Positions 38,575 through 49,355 of a DNA stretch of 64,000 nt are shown here, piece by piece. Location: the NCBI RefSeq assembly GCF_003332275.1, contig NZ_QOVA01000002.1:1-64000 (forward strand), read 5' to 3'. The notes under the pieces are model-generated. The model worked only from the letters and a program-made list of their open reading frames with translations. It was not told the origin of the DNA and made no database searches. The stretch is from Edaphovirga cremea (GTDB lineage: Bacteria > Pseudomonadota > Gammaproteobacteria > Enterobacterales > Enterobacteriaceae). The first letter of the stretch is position 1, and each line of letters begins with the position of its first letter. Made by a program: the position numbers and the translations under genes.

Positions 38575-39552
38575 ATGAGCGAAACGGCAAGCTGGCAACC
38601 AAGTGCGCCCATCGCCAATTTGTTGAAACGCGCCGCGATAATGGCTGAGATACGGCGTTTTTTTGCCGATCGCGGCGTATTAGAGGTGGAAACGCCAGCA
38701 ATGAGCCAGGCGACGGTAACAGACATCAACCTGTTCCCTTTCCAGACGCGTTTTGTAGGGCCGGGAGCTGCTGACGGCCTGACGTTATACATGATGACCA
38801 GTCCGGAATATCATATGAAACGTCTGTTGGCCGCAGGCAGTGGACCGATTTACCAACTCGGTCGCAGTTTCCGCAATGAAGAAGCCGGGCGGCACCATAA
38901 TCCTGAATTTACCATGCTCGAATGGTATCGCCCCCATTACGACATGTACCGGCTGATGAATGAAGTGGATGACTTGCTTCAGCAGATTCTTGATTGTGAA
39001 AATGCGGAAACGCTCTCCTATCAGCAGGCATTCTTGCGCCATCTGGAGGTCGATCCGCTTACTGCCGATAAGACGCAATTGCGCGAGGCGGCGAAAAAAA
39101 TCGATCTGGAAGAGTTGGCGGCTAAAGAAGAAGACCGCGATACTTTGCTGCAAATGCTGTTTGTCTTCGGTGTTGAGCCACACATCGGGCGCGATAAGCC
39201 GGCCTTCGTTTACCATTTCCCGGCGACACAGGCATCATTGGCCGAGATCAGCACTGAAGACCATCGGGTAGCCGAACGTTTTGAGGTCTATTACAAGGGT
39301 ATCGAACTGGCGAATGGTTTCCATGAACTAACGGATGCCGATGAGCAGTTACAACGCTTTGAGCAGGATAACCGCAAGCGTGCTGCCCGGGGTTTGCCAC
39401 AGCAACCGATCGATCAGAATCTACTGGCAGCGCTGAAGCACGGCATGCCTGATTGCGCGGGCGTTGCTTTGGGTGTGGATCGCGTGGTTATGCTGGCACT
39501 GGGTGCAAGCAGCATCAGCGAAGTGATGGCTTTTCCTGTCGATCGTGCCTGA
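38575..39552 (+). CDS. epmA: EF-P lysyl-transferase EpmA
   Basis: The 325-residue enzyme is a class II lysyl-tRNA synthetase core without the anticodon-binding domain. It activates (R)-beta-lysine and attaches it to Lys34 of EF-P. Class II motifs are seen: [20 protein letters not shown] (motif 2) and [15 protein letters not shown] (motif 3). The length matches E. coli EpmA. It is divergent from frdA, with efp and epmB about 6 kb to the left. Confidence 0.97.
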   Translation: MSETASWQPSAPIANLLKRAAIMAEIRRFFADRGVLEVETPAMSQATVTDINLFPFQTRFVGPGAADGLTLYMMTSPEYHMKRLLAAGSGPIYQLGRSFRNEEAGRHHNPEFTMLEWYRPHYDMYRLMNEVDDLLQQILDCENAETLSYQQAFLRHLEVDPLTADKTQLREAAKKIDLEELAAKEEDRDTLLQMLFVFGVEPHIGRDKPAFVYHFPATQASLAEISTEDHRVAERFEVYYKGIELANGFHELTDADEQLQRFEQDNRKRAARGLPQQPIDQNLLAALKHGMPDCAGVALGVDRVVMLALGASSISEVMAFPVDRA

Positions 39553-39559
39553 TCATTAT

Positions 39560-39590
39560 GGGGCGACGTTCTGCCGCCCCGGCTCATTTT
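39560..39590. terminator. Terminator between convergent epmA and mscM
   Basis: GGGGCG and CGCCCC pair around a nine-base loop eight bases after the epmA stop, followed by GGCTCATTTTCC. It could stop transcripts from both sides. Confidence 0.5.
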
Positions 39591-39607
39591 CCTTACTGCG
39601 CCTGTAC

Positions 39608-42600
39608 TCAGAGATCGCCTGGCGATCGCGGTACGCGACTGACTGAACTCATCGTTGTTGAACCATTTTGCGAGCGACGCAATGTTTCCATTCGCACCTG
39701 GAAAGGTGGGAATGGCAGGGTGATGCCGTGCTCGCGGAAACCGGCCAGAATCAGCTGATGAATCTCATGGCGCAGCGGCATACGGTGCGCCATTTCTGCA
39801 GCGTGCATCCTCAATTCAAAGATCTGAATACCTTGCTGCAAATCGACCAGATAGACCTCGGGTTCCGGGGTCTCCAGTACCAGTGAACAGCGTCTGGCGG
39901 CACTCATCAGAATACCCACCACTTCATCACTGTTGGCCTCGGCGGGGGCAGGGACGGTTAATACCACACGCGTCACGGAATCCGATAGCGACCAGTTGAT
40001 GAACTGCTCGGTGATGAATGCTTTGTTTGGAACGATGATCTCTTTGCGATCCCAGTCAGCAATGGTGGTAGCGCGGGTATTGATTTTGGTCACACTACCC
40101 GTGAGATTACGGATGGTAACGGTATCGCCAATACGGATCGGTTTCTCAAACAAAATAATCAGGCCAGAGATAAAGTTGGCGAAGATCTCCTGTAAGCCGA
40201 AGCCAAGACCGACACCGAGTGCAGCAACCAGCCACTGAAGTTTTACCCACTCAATCCCAAGCAGGGAAAAGCCGGTCAGCCCGCCAAAAAACATCAGCAC
40301 ATACTTGGTAATGGCCAGCATCGCATAGCCCGTACCGGGCGTAAGATCGAGGTGTTGCAGCAGAGCCAGCTCAAGTAATGCCGGAAGGTTACGCACCAAC
40401 TGAGTGGTGATAATCAACACCAGTATGGCGATCAATACCGCCCCCAGGGTGATCGGTTGAATGACCTCAATACCCTGAACGGTGGATGAGACATTCCACA
40501 GATGGATATTTTCCAAAAAACCAAAGGCTGAATGGATTTCAGACCACAGGAAAATGACCGATACCAAGGCGATCAGCGTGAGAATGGAACGTACCAGACG
40601 CAACGACTGGGCACTGATCACGTCCAGATCCACCACCGGCTCATCAATCTCAATGGTGCCTTCCCCACTGCCCGCATGGGCGGGATCTTCTTCACCTTTC
40701 GCCCGCTGCGCCAGCATATCTGCCCGCCGTTGTTTGGCGCGGTCAAACGCGATTTTGCGACGCTGAATCAGCATCCACCGGCGAATAATATGGTAAACGA
40801 CCAGCAGCAGGAACCAGATGGCGACTGAGGTTTCAAGCCGTGCCAACAAAGCCTGGGAGGTCGTGAGATAACCGACCATGGAAGCCAGCCCGGCAATCAT
40901 CGGTGCGCTAAGGAGTAACCACCACAGCGTGCTGTTGAATCTATTTTCACCCGACCCTTTTTTATCGAGATAGAGTGGAATACCGGCACGTTTGAGGCTG
41001 TGCGTAACCACGCTTAACGCGATACACAGCAAGATGAAACATAGGCGACCCAGCGTATTGGAAAACTCGCGATCGTTCAGATTATCAAAGGTAATCAGCG
41101 CCATAATCAGGGGAACGATCAACCAGATCGACATACTGTAGTAACGCATCGCGCGGGATACGCGACTTTGCGGCCAGCCAAAATGGGTAATAAACAACCC
41201 TTTGGGGTGCGCAAAATAGGCGCTGATCATGAATCCCCAAAGAATCGGCAATGTTGCGGTCACACCGTCGCCTATCGCCACGGCAACGGGATAAGGCCAG
41301 GAGTGTTGCAAGCCATAACCCAGCGCCGCCCAAAGCACGGGAAGCGGCAACGCCACAAGGATTGACCAGAAAACGGTGCGCAGCGTCAAAGCAAAGTGAT
41401 CCTGCGTCACTTTACCCACTTTACTGCTGGCACGTTCGAGGAAAGAGTAATAGTGGCGTCGCGAACTGATACTGATGATAACCAGAATGACGGCCCCGAA
41501 AATCGGGATCAGCGTTTCCTTGCTGGTTACCATCATCATGAAGGCCCCGCTTAACTGGGCAAGGGTATCCAGTGACAGTAACCGTTTCAGGTCATGGGCC
41601 ACCTGCAACGGATAGGAGAGCTCAATCGGACTGACATCCGCTACCCAGAAAAGATAACGGTGTGTCGCGTCCCGAATTTCTGTTAACGCATCCACCAATT
41701 GGCTGTTGGCAACTTTGAGTTTGGTCAGTTCAAGAATCTGGGTATCACAGCCGGAAAGCAGCGAATTTAGCAGATCGCGTTGGGTGCGAAGCTGTGCGTC
41801 GAGAATCCGCCGCTGGCCTTCGGTCAATGGCGTTCCGTCATCTTGCTTGCCCTGCCGGTATTGTTGCTGCTTGTCGAGCATGTCTTCAAAATGCAGGCGC
41901 TGAGCCCGCAGTTGCGCCATGTCGTTGTCCAGTTGTTGCGGTTTGGGCATTTCTGGCAGTCGGGCTACCTGGGCCCGCAATGTTTCACCCAGCGCATTGG
42001 AGGATCCCAGCCATTGCGCCTGTTCGCGGATGGTGCTCAGGGCCTGACGAACCTGCAACGTTTGTGCTGCGGCTTGACGCTGCTGGGACGAAATTAAATC
42101 CATGCGCTGCGCTTGCTGGTTCAGCGCCAGTGAAAGTTCGCGGTTATTTTGCAGTTGCTTGCTGATGACATGCGGTAAATCGCCACCTTGTTCAGCCAGC
42201 AATTCTGTACGCTCCAGCGCCTGTTCTGCTTCACGCTGACGCTGACCATTGAGAATATTTCGCAGCGACTGAAGCTGTACATCAAGGCGATCGTGCCGCT
42301 TTCTGTACAGTTCCGAACGCATACGTGACAGCTCCTGTCGATTATTGACCGAGAGCTGTGCCAGTTCCAGTTCATCCACTTTCGCTTTACGCGCTGCGGC
42401 TTCAGCCTGTAGCGCATAGAGTTGCGCCTGAGCCAGTGGTGAACTGATAGACCCTGCTGACTGTATGCGCTGATTCACCTCGCTGAGCAAACGGCGCGCT
42501 TCGGATTGCTGCTGGGGAATCTGGCTGAGTGAGTCGCTGATTTCGCGTGAGCGATCCTGCTCCTGCTGAAGCTGGCGGGCCTGTTCAAGCAGTTGGCTGC

Positions 42601-42946
42601 TTACCTGCAAGACTTGCTGTTCAAGGTCGGAGGTAGGCTGGGACTCGTTAACCGGCAAGGGTTTATCCAACTCGCTGGCGAGTTGCTGACGCAGGGTTTG
42701 CGTCAGTTTAGGAAAATCATCAATAACTTTCTGGAATTCCGCCGCACGTTCAGTGGAATCCTTGGCTTCGGTCAGCCAGTTCAGCGCCCCTTGCAGTGAC
42801 TCAACAATTTCAGCCTGATTGGCCTGATTTTTGTTGGACTCCACTTGCTTTAGCTCCTGTTCAAGCTGAGCTCTGTCAGGCTGGGCAAGCGCGCTGAGCG
42901 GCAACGCCAATAAGAAGCTAAGCAGGAAGGCGGTTATCACACGCAC
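39608..42946 (-). CDS. mscM: Miniconductance mechanosensitive channel MscM (YjeP)
   Basis: The 1112-residue MscS-superfamily channel opens under hypo-osmotic stress. It has a signal peptide (1-21, ending LSALA) and a long periplasmic, coiled-coil rich domain (about 22-480: many QQLLEQARQLQQEQDRS-type heptads). A membrane domain with about 11 helices follows, then the MscS pore helix and beta domain (IGVGLGFGLQEIFANFISG type, near 890-950). E. coli YjeP has 1107 residues. It is 38 bases downstream of psd and co-transcribed with it. Confidence 0.95.
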   Translation of the reverse strand: MRVITAFLLSFLLALPLSALAQPDRAQLEQELKQVESNKNQANQAEIVESLQGALNWLTEAKDSTERAAEFQKVIDDFPKLTQTLRQQLASELDKPLPVNESQPTSDLEQQVLQVSSQLLEQARQLQQEQDRSREISDSLSQIPQQQSEARRLLSEVNQRIQSAGSISSPLAQAQLYALQAEAAARKAKVDELELAQLSVNNRQELSRMRSELYRKRHDRLDVQLQSLRNILNGQRQREAEQALERTELLAEQGGDLPHVISKQLQNNRELSLALNQQAQRMDLISSQQRQAAAQTLQVRQALSTIREQAQWLGSSNALGETLRAQVARLPEMPKPQQLDNDMAQLRAQRLHFEDMLDKQQQYRQGKQDDGTPLTEGQRRILDAQLRTQRDLLNSLLSGCDTQILELTKLKVANSQLVDALTEIRDATHRYLFWVADVSPIELSYPLQVAHDLKRLLSLDTLAQLSGAFMMMVTSKETLIPIFGAVILVIISISSRRHYYSFLERASSKVGKVTQDHFALTLRTVFWSILVALPLPVLWAALGYGLQHSWPYPVAVAIGDGVTATLPILWGFMISAYFAHPKGLFITHFGWPQSRVSRAMRYYSMSIWLIVPLIMALITFDNLNDREFSNTLGRLCFILLCIALSVVTHSLKRAGIPLYLDKKGSGENRFNSTLWWLLLSAPMIAGLASMVGYLTTSQALLARLETSVAIWFLLLVVYHIIRRWMLIQRRKIAFDRAKQRRADMLAQRAKGEEDPAHAGSGEGTIEIDEPVVDLDVISAQSLRLVRSILTLIALVSVIFLWSEIHSAFGFLENIHLWNVSSTVQGIEVIQPITLGAVLIAILVLIITTQLVRNLPALLELALLQHLDLTPGTGYAMLAITKYVLMFFGGLTGFSLLGIEWVKLQWLVAALGVGLGFGLQEIFANFISGLIILFEKPIRIGDTVTIRNLTGSVTKINTRATTIADWDRKEIIVPNKAFITEQFINWSLSDSVTRVVLTVPAPAEANSDEVVGILMSAARRCSLVLETPEPEVYLVDLQQGIQIFELRMHAAEMAHRMPLRHEIHQLILAGFREHGITLPFPPFQVRMETLRRSQNGSTTMSSVSRVPRSPGDL

Positions 42947-42984
42947 GGGGCATTTCCTTTCATCAAGCCAGGCAATAAATTGGT

Positions 42985-43866
42985 TTATTGGGTCGGAACC
43001 CGATCCAATATTTCAGCAAACGGCGCGCCCATACGGGTGACGCTGCGGCTAACCAGTTGAGGCATCAAACTTATTTTTCCGGCTGGGAACAAATTGATTA
43101 CCGTGGAACCGAGTTTAAAGCGACCCATCTCCTGGCCTTTGACCAGTGTGATCGCCCCTTCGTTCCCTGCAGTAGGGTAGGTCCAGCGCTGCACAATACC
43201 TGGGCGCGGTGGGGTTATCGTTCCCGACCAGACGGTTTCGATGCTGCCAACGATGGTGGCTCCAACCAGAATCTGTGCCATTGGACCGAAAGAGGTATCA
43301 AAGACGCAAATCACCCGCTCATTACGGGCAAAAAGATTTGGCACATTGGCTGCGGTTAATGGATTTACCGAGAAAAGATCGCCAGGCACATAGATCATCT
43401 CACGCAGCGTGCCGTCGCATGGCATATGCACGCGGTGATAATCACGCGGGGCCAGATAGGTAGTGGCGAAAATACCGTGGTTAAATTCTGCGGCCAGCAG
43501 GTAATTACCGGCTAACAAGGCTTCCAGCGTGAACTCATGACCTTTTGCCTGAAATAATTTCCCATCGACAATGGCACCGAGTTGGCTCACTGCACCATCG
43601 GCTGGCAGAGCAATCTGATGCAGTTCGCTGACTACCGGACGGGCATCACTGCGCAGAGGGCGGACAAAAAATTCGTTGAATGTACGGTATGAGGAAAATT
43701 GTGGTTCCTGCGCTTCCTGCATATCCACTTTGTAGTGGCGTGCAAATAATTTAATGACCAACTGGGTCAACCAACCGGCCTGTTTGTCTGCACCCCAGCC
43801 AGCAAGGCGGGTGAGTCCCTGTTTAGGGAGGAGGTACTGTAGTTTTATTTTAATGCTGTCCAGCAC
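42985..43866 (-). CDS. psd: Phosphatidylserine decarboxylase proenzyme
   Basis: The 293-residue inner membrane-associated enzyme makes phosphatidylethanolamine from phosphatidylserine. Self-cleavage at the LGST motif (in [13 protein letters not shown]) produces the pyruvoyl group on the serine, and the motif is intact. The protein is shorter than E. coli Psd (322) because it ends soon after the alpha-chain core; nothing essential appears missing. It is the first gene of psd-mscM. Confidence 0.96.
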   Translation of the reverse strand: MLDSIKIKLQYLLPKQGLTRLAGWGADKQAGWLTQLVIKLFARHYKVDMQEAQEPQFSSYRTFNEFFVRPLRSDARPVVSELHQIALPADGAVSQLGAIVDGKLFQAKGHEFTLEALLAGNYLLAAEFNHGIFATTYLAPRDYHRVHMPCDGTLREMIYVPGDLFSVNPLTAANVPNLFARNERVICVFDTSFGPMAQILVGATIVGSIETVWSGTITPPRPGIVQRWTYPTAGNEGAITLVKGQEMGRFKLGSTVINLFPAGKISLMPQLVSRSVTRMGAPFAEILDRVPTQ

Positions 43867-44022
43867 GGGAACCTCTCGTTTGAATTGATCCTTCCAGGCA
43901 TACGTCTTACCTGAAATGCTTACTTGGAATGCTTGCGTAGAATAAATAAAAAGGGGGCGAATTGTAGCGATGGTTCACCCCCCATTCAACGTTAGTTCAC
44001 TGACCACCGCCGATTCAGCAGA

Positions 44023-44051
44023 AACGGCCGTTACAGGATAACGGCCGTTTT
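44023..44051. terminator. Strong hairpin between rsgA and psd
   Basis: AACGGCCGTTA and TAACGGCCGTT pair around a five-base loop. The longer T-run (TTTTTT) is on the plus strand, while on the minus strand, the direction of rsgA, only TTTC follows. It probably ends rsgA transcription and may also act on antisense transcripts. Confidence 0.65.
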
Positions 44052-44084
44052 TTGGGCAGGGCAGTGAAGAACCAAAATCAACCA

Positions 44085-45128
44085 TCACTGATCGTTGAAT
44101 GTCTTCCGGTTTTTCATTTCAGACATACTTTCGAGGATGCGATGGTAATTGTCGTATCGCTCTTCGGCAATGTCGCCGCGATCAACGGCATCACGAATGG
44201 CGCAACCAGGATCGCTGCCGTGTTTGCAGTCACGGAACTTGCAACTGCCCAGATATTCGCGGAACTCCTTGAAGCCCAGCGTGACCTGCTCGGCATCCAG
44301 ATGCCACAGGCCAAACTCGCGAACGCCCGGCGAATCAATCACATCACCGCCGTGTTGAAAGTGATAAAGGCGAGACGCCGTGGTGGTATGTTGCCCCAGT
44401 CCTGAGTTATCCGACACCGTATTTACCAGAATTTGCTTTTCTTCCGGTGGCAGCAGGGCATTCAGCAGGCTGGATTTACCCACGCCGGACTGACCGGCGA
44501 AGATGCTAATCCGGTCGGTCAGCGCTTCCTCAAAGGCTTTCATGCCTTCGCCGGTCTGGCTGGAGACTTGCAGCACGCGATAACCAATATGACGGTAAAT
44601 ATCCATCGCCTTATCAACGAAGCGTCGACCTTCGTCATCCAGCAGGTCAATTTTATTGAGAACAATCAACGGTTCCACTTCAACCGTTTCACAGGCCACC
44701 AGATAACGGTCAATGATATTCAGGGAAAGTTCCGGTAAAATAGCGGAAACGATGGCGATCTGATCGATATTGGCGGCGATGGGTTTCACCCCATCATAAA
44801 AATCAGGGCGAGTCAGAACGGAAGTGCGTTCATGTACCGCTTCAACAATACCCTTCAGGCTGGCATTCTCTTCTTTGCCAGCACGCCAGACAACGCGGTC
44901 GCCAGTAACCAGCGATCGAATCGTGCGGCGTATGTTACAGCGGTGCTGACTACCGTCTGCGGCTTCCACATCGGCATGCATACCAAAGCGGCTGATGACG
45001 ATCCCCTCTTGCGGATCGCCATGCAGCGAGTCATCCAACTCTTTTCTGTTGTCTGTTTTTGTCAGACGACGCTGATGGTTTGCGGAAACACGACGTTGTT
45101 GCCCTTTTGACAGTTTGTTCTTACTCAC
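44085..45128 (-). CDS. rsgA: Ribosome small subunit-dependent GTPase A
   Basis: The 347-residue circularly permuted GTPase acts in late 30S subunit maturation. An OB domain comes first (about 35-105). The G motifs follow in permuted order: NKIDLL (G4), [12 protein letters not shown] (G1), DSPG (G3). The C-terminal zinc-binding [16 protein letters not shown] completes it. It is divergent from orn. Length is close to E. coli RsgA (350). Confidence 0.97.
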   Translation of the reverse strand: MSKNKLSKGQQRRVSANHQRRLTKTDNRKELDDSLHGDPQEGIVISRFGMHADVEAADGSQHRCNIRRTIRSLVTGDRVVWRAGKEENASLKGIVEAVHERTSVLTRPDFYDGVKPIAANIDQIAIVSAILPELSLNIIDRYLVACETVEVEPLIVLNKIDLLDDEGRRFVDKAMDIYRHIGYRVLQVSSQTGEGMKAFEEALTDRISIFAGQSGVGKSSLLNALLPPEEKQILVNTVSDNSGLGQHTTTASRLYHFQHGGDVIDSPGVREFGLWHLDAEQVTLGFKEFREYLGSCKFRDCKHGSDPGCAIRDAVDRGDIAEERYDNYHRILESMSEMKNRKTFNDQ

Positions 45129-45315
45129 TGCGCCTCACTTAATTCGGCTTTTATCGCTCGGTGCGAGCAAAACGACTATGATACACGCTATTTTATACTA
45201 ATTAACCGTTCCTGAGTGGACTGTTAGTTACACTCCCCGTTAACAAACCGGTAAACAGCGTCAAGAGCAAGGTCACCGCTCTGTTCACTGCGCCGGTCGG
45301 CAAGCAGGAAATATT

Positions 45316-45861
45316 ATGGCTGGCGACGAAAATAACCTGATTTGGATAGACCTGGAGATGACAGGTCTGGATCCTGAGTGCGATCGCATTATTGAGATAG
45401 CGACTCTGGTGACGGATGCTAATCTGAATATTCTGGCTGAAGGTCCGGTGATGGCAGTGCATCAATCTGCTGAGCAACTGGCTTTGATGGATGAGTGGAA
45501 CACGCGCACGCACGGTGAGAGTGGATTGGTTGCGCGGGTAAAAACCAGCCCGTATAACGATTTTCTGGCGGCGCACGAAACCATTGAGTTCCTGAAACAC
45601 TGGGTACCTGCAGGTAAATCACCGATTTGCGGTAACAGCGTCGGGCAGGATCGTCGTTTTCTGTTTAAATACATGCCGGAACTGGAAGCCTATTTCCACT
45701 ATCGCTATCTGGATGTGAGTACGCTGAAAGAATTGGCTCGTCGCTGGAAACCGGAAATTCTCGCTGGTTTCAAGAAACAGAATACGCATCAGGCGCTGGA
45801 TGACATCCGTGAGTCGGTCGCTGAATTGGCCTATTATCGCGAGCATTTCATTCAGTTGTAG
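45316..45861 (+). CDS. orn: Oligoribonuclease
   Basis: The 181-residue DEDDh-family 3'-5' exonuclease degrades di- and short oligoribonucleotides, including pGpG from c-di-GMP breakdown. The catalytic acids are visible in [22 protein letters not shown] and the [10 protein letters not shown] motif with the catalytic His. Length equals E. coli Orn. It is upstream of the tRNA-Gly cluster. Confidence 0.98.
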   Translation: MAGDENNLIWIDLEMTGLDPECDRIIEIATLVTDANLNILAEGPVMAVHQSAEQLALMDEWNTRTHGESGLVARVKTSPYNDFLAAHETIEFLKHWVPAGKSPICGNSVGQDRRFLFKYMPELEAYFHYRYLDVSTLKELARRWKPEILAGFKKQNTHQALDDIRESVAELAYYREHFIQL

Positions 45862-45996
45862 ACGTTTTTTGCTGGCCCCAGTCGGCCTGGGCACCAGCAT
45901 GTTCAGAGAGTTGATGCTTAATTCGCCGAGTTGTTCTTTTTATCGGCACCTATCATCAACACTTAAATAAAAAGCGCTTTTTTTGCTTTCAGGGGC

Positions 45997-46024
45997 TTGC
46001 GGCAGAAAGGATTTCTCGTATAAT
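45997..46024 (+). promoter_or_regulatory. Promoter of the tRNA-Gly operon
   Basis: TTGCGG at 45997-46002 and a perfect TATAAT at 46019-46024, 16 bases apart, are followed by a GC-rich discriminator (GCGCACCCCG). That combination is typical of stringently controlled stable-RNA promoters. The first tRNA-Gly starts 41 bases after the -10 box. Confidence 0.85.
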
Positions 46025-46065
46025 GCGCACCCCGTACCGATACGAATTTTGTACTGGTGCGCAGG

Positions 46066-46141
<76 letters not shown>

Positions 46142-46194
46142 AGATTCAAACGTCGCTTTTAGCGGCTCAATGAAAAATAGAAGTACCATGCGAC

Positions 46195-46270
<76 letters not shown>

Positions 46271-46316
46271 AAATTCAAATGCTGTATTTACAGCAGGGTG
46301 CACCAAGCATCTCAAT

Positions 46317-46392
<76 letters not shown>

Positions 46393-46692
46393 ATTTTCAT
46401 ACTCATCCAGATTCCTCTTCTCTCCCTGAAGAGATTGTTCATATTGTGTCTTTCCTACATGCTGTAGTACTTTCTTGAACAGACTTATCCACAGGTTTCG
46501 TTGTTTAATTGACCTGTATACTTTTTGCGCTATTCCTATTGTTAAAAAATAACGTGCTGATTTTGTTATTAATATTTTTATATTAAAACGTTATGACGAT
46601 CACTTGCTCTTTTTGTTGCAGTTGATAGACAAAGCATTTTTATTTTTATGCACAGACGGGGGATAAAAAGTGTAACGGGGATAACTCGTTTT
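46393..46692. promoter_or_regulatory. datA: datA-like DnaA-titration locus between tRNA-Gly and queG
   Basis: In E. coli the datA locus, which stimulates hydrolysis of DnaA-ATP after initiation, lies between glyVXY and queG. The same gap here carries TTATCCACA at 46485-46493, a perfect DnaA box, and TTATGCACA at 46646-46654, which fits TTWTNCACA. Both point the same way and lie about 160 bases apart. A very AT-rich stretch (about 46540-46605) between them could hold an IHF site, but I found no clear consensus match. TTATCCCCG on the minus strand near 46677 is a weaker box. No gene is visible in these 300 bases. Confidence 0.7.
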
Positions 46693-47832
46693 TCAGGCGT
46701 CTCTCGACAATCCTTTTTCAACAGCTCGAATCAGCCGTTTCTTCTGTGAAGACATCACTTCCACCCCATTCTCACTGCGTCTTGCCCACTGCTGATCGAT
46801 AGCCCATTGAATATGTTCATCCAACATGGGGTGCTCACCGATACGTTGCTGCAGGGCGAGAATAATCTCCGCCTGATAAGGCGCATTACCCAACGCGACC
46901 GAAATATTCCGCAACCAACGCAAATGACCAATACGACGAATCGCCGACCCCTCAGTGATGCGCAGGAATTTCTCTTCATTCCAAGAAAACAGATCCAGCA
47001 GTTGTGGTGCATGAAGTGCTGCACGCGGGCTGAAATCTTCTTCATCGGTTAATTGTGAAAATCTGTTCCACGGGCAAATGAGCTGGCAATCATCACACCC
47101 GTAGATGCGATTCCCCATCAGCGGCCTGAACTCTTCGGGAATAGCGCCTTCAAGTTCAATGGTCAGATAGGAAATACAGCGTCGCGCATCTACAGTATAA
47201 GGGGCAACAATGGCACCCGTTGGGCAGGTTGTTATGCAAGCAACACATCGCCCACACTGTTCCTGCTGGGGCGCATCTACCGGTAAAGGAATATCGATGA
47301 GCAACTCCCCAAGAAAAAACCAGGAACCTGCGTCTCGATTAAGAATTAGTGAGTGCTTGCCAACCCAGCCGATGCCCGCTTTAGCTGCAAGTGAACGTTC
47401 CATGATGGGGGCGGAATCGACAAAAGGGCGGAAATTCAGTTCACCACAATACGCCTGAATTTTATCGCCGAGTTTTTTCAGCCGTTGGCGCAGGAGTTTG
47501 TGGTAGTCGCGGCCCAGCGCATAGCGGCTGACATAACCCAATTGGGGATTATTCAGCGTGCTGGCGAACGCGGCTTTGGCGGGGAGGTAATTCATTCTTA
47601 CGCTGATGACCCGCAATGTGCCGGGCAAGAGTTCATGGGGGCGGGCGCGCAGCATCCCGTGGCGCGCCATCCATTCCATCTCGCCATGGTACTGCTTATC
47701 AAGCCACGCCTGGAGTTTTGGTTCCTCCGTGGAGAGATCGGTATCACAGATCCCTACGTGCTGGAAACCTAGCGATTGCCCCCATTGCTTGATATGTTGG
47801 GCTAATTGATTGAGATCGAGGGGGAGTGTCAT
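46693..47832 (-). CDS. queG: Epoxyqueuosine reductase QueG
   Basis: The 379-residue cobalamin- and Fe-S-dependent enzyme makes the last step of queuosine synthesis on tRNA. Two ferredoxin-like clusters are seen: CGRCVACITTCPTGAI and CDDCQLICPWN, the second with its fourth cysteine from the first set as in the family. A HEAT-like C-terminus follows. The start codon overlaps that of the divergent nnr (shared CATG). Confidence 0.96.
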   Translation of the reverse strand: MTLPLDLNQLAQHIKQWGQSLGFQHVGICDTDLSTEEPKLQAWLDKQYHGEMEWMARHGMLRARPHELLPGTLRVISVRMNYLPAKAAFASTLNNPQLGYVSRYALGRDYHKLLRQRLKKLGDKIQAYCGELNFRPFVDSAPIMERSLAAKAGIGWVGKHSLILNRDAGSWFFLGELLIDIPLPVDAPQQEQCGRCVACITTCPTGAIVAPYTVDARRCISYLTIELEGAIPEEFRPLMGNRIYGCDDCQLICPWNRFSQLTDEEDFSPRAALHAPQLLDLFSWNEEKFLRITEGSAIRRIGHLRWLRNISVALGNAPYQAEIILALQQRIGEHPMLDEHIQWAIDQQWARRSENGVEVMSSQKKRLIRAVEKGLSRDA

Positions 47833-49342
47833 GACAAACCAACGTAAGAAACTAAACAGAGTAAGTTTACCACACTCTGTCTTTTCTGCGGACTGGGTAC
47901 GGCAGGCTGAACGCTCGGCAGCTCAACAAGCCGGTCTCTCACTGTATGAATTGATGGAGCGCGCGGGGCATGCGGCCTTTGAACTGGCCCGTACCACCTG
48001 GCCCGATACCCGCCACTGGCTGATTCTTTGCGGCCATGGCAATAACGGCGGTGACGGTTATGTGGTGGCTCGACTAGCTGCCGCCGCTGGCCTGCAGGTA
48101 ACGCTGCTTGCTGTGGAAGGAGAGAGGCCGTTGCCTGACGAAGCCCAAATGGCGCGGCAAGCCTGGCTGGCAAGCGGGGGACAGATTGCAGCATCTGGCA
48201 GTGCCTGGCCTGAGAATGTTGATCTGATCGTGGACGCGTTGCTGGGTATCGGTTTAGCCTCCGCACCCCGGACACCTTACGATGCACTTATCGAGGCCAT
48301 AAACCGTCATCGCGCCCCGGTAATTGCGCTGGATATTCCTTCTGGTTTGGATGCGCAGGCAGGTACGACGCCGGGTGTGGCAGTGAAAGCGGAAGTGACG
48401 CTTTGCTTCGTGGCGCTGAAACCGGGACTGCTTACTGGGCAGGCGCGTGATTGTGTCGGGGAACTTCATCATTCATCTTTGGGTCTGAATGACTGGCTGC
48501 ATAAACAAACCCCTCTGCTGGAGCGGCTTGATGCGTCTCAATTGAGTGAATGGCTGAAACCGAGACGCCCCTGCTCGCATAAAGGTGAACATGGGCGATT
48601 GCTGGTGGTGGGGGGCGATCATGGCTACGCAGGCGCAATCAGAATGGCGGCAGAAGCCGCATTGCGCAGTGGTGCAGGAATGGTGCGAGTACTTACTCAC
48701 AAACAGAATATTTCCGCGTTACTGACAGCCAGACCTGAATTAATGGTGCAGGAGCTGACGGATTCTTCGCTGGCGCAAGGGGAATCCTGGGCGGATGTCG
48801 TCGTTATCGGGCCGGGACTGGGGCAAGGTGAATGGGGTAAAAATGCCCTCGGGCAGCTTGCACACAGCGATAAACCCGCTTTATGGGACGCAGACGCGCT
48901 AAACATGCTGGCAATCAATCAGCAGAAGCGTCAGAATCGCGTCCTGACGCCGCATCCCGGTGAGGCATCGCGTCTGTTAAACTGTTCCGTGGCAGACATT
49001 GAGAGTAACCGCTTACTTTCAGCCCGGAAGCTGGTGCAGCGCTACGGCGGCACGGTGGTGCTTAAAGGGGCAGGTACGGTTATCGCCAGCGAAGAGGGCG
49101 AATTGAGCATTGCTGACGTAGGCAATACGGGTATGGCCTCGGGTGGAATGGGCGATGTGCTGTCAGGAATCATTGGCGCGTTGTTGGCGCAAAAATTTAC
49201 GTTATACCCTGCCGCCTGTATCGGCTGCGTTGTACACGGCGCTGCGGCGGATATCGTCGCTGACGAACAGGGAACCCGCGGATTACTGGCAACAGATCTG
49301 CTGCCAGTAATCACAAGATGTGTCAATCCAGAGTTGCAATAA
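47831..49342 (+). CDS. nnr: Bifunctional NAD(P)H-hydrate repair enzyme Nnr
   Basis: The 503-residue protein has an N-terminal epimerase domain (about 10-215, Yje[27 protein letters not shown]) and a C-terminal ATP/ADP-dependent dehydratase domain (220-500: [45 protein letters not shown]). Together they repair damaged NADHX and NADPHX. ATG 47831 with GGGGGAG upstream is chosen; an in-frame start at 47810 is possible. The gene begins the nnr-tsaE-amiB-mutL-miaA-hfq-hflXKC series. Confidence 0.96.
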   Translation: MTNQRKKLNRVSLPHSVFSADWVRQAERSAAQQAGLSLYELMERAGHAAFELARTTWPDTRHWLILCGHGNNGGDGYVVARLAAAAGLQVTLLAVEGERPLPDEAQMARQAWLASGGQIAASGSAWPENVDLIVDALLGIGLASAPRTPYDALIEAINRHRAPVIALDIPSGLDAQAGTTPGVAVKAEVTLCFVALKPGLLTGQARDCVGELHHSSLGLNDWLHKQTPLLERLDASQLSEWLKPRRPCSHKGEHGRLLVVGGDHGYAGAIRMAAEAALRSGAGMVRVLTHKQNISALLTARPELMVQELTDSSLAQGESWADVVVIGPGLGQGEWGKNALGQLAHSDKPALWDADALNMLAINQQKRQNRVLTPHPGEASRLLNCSVADIESNRLLSARKLVQRYGGTVVLKGAGTVIASEEGELSIADVGNTGMASGGMGDVLSGIIGALLAQKFTLYPAACIGCVVHGAAADIVADEQGTRGLLATDLLPVITRCVNPELQ

Positions 49343-49355
49343 CAGATATAAAAGC

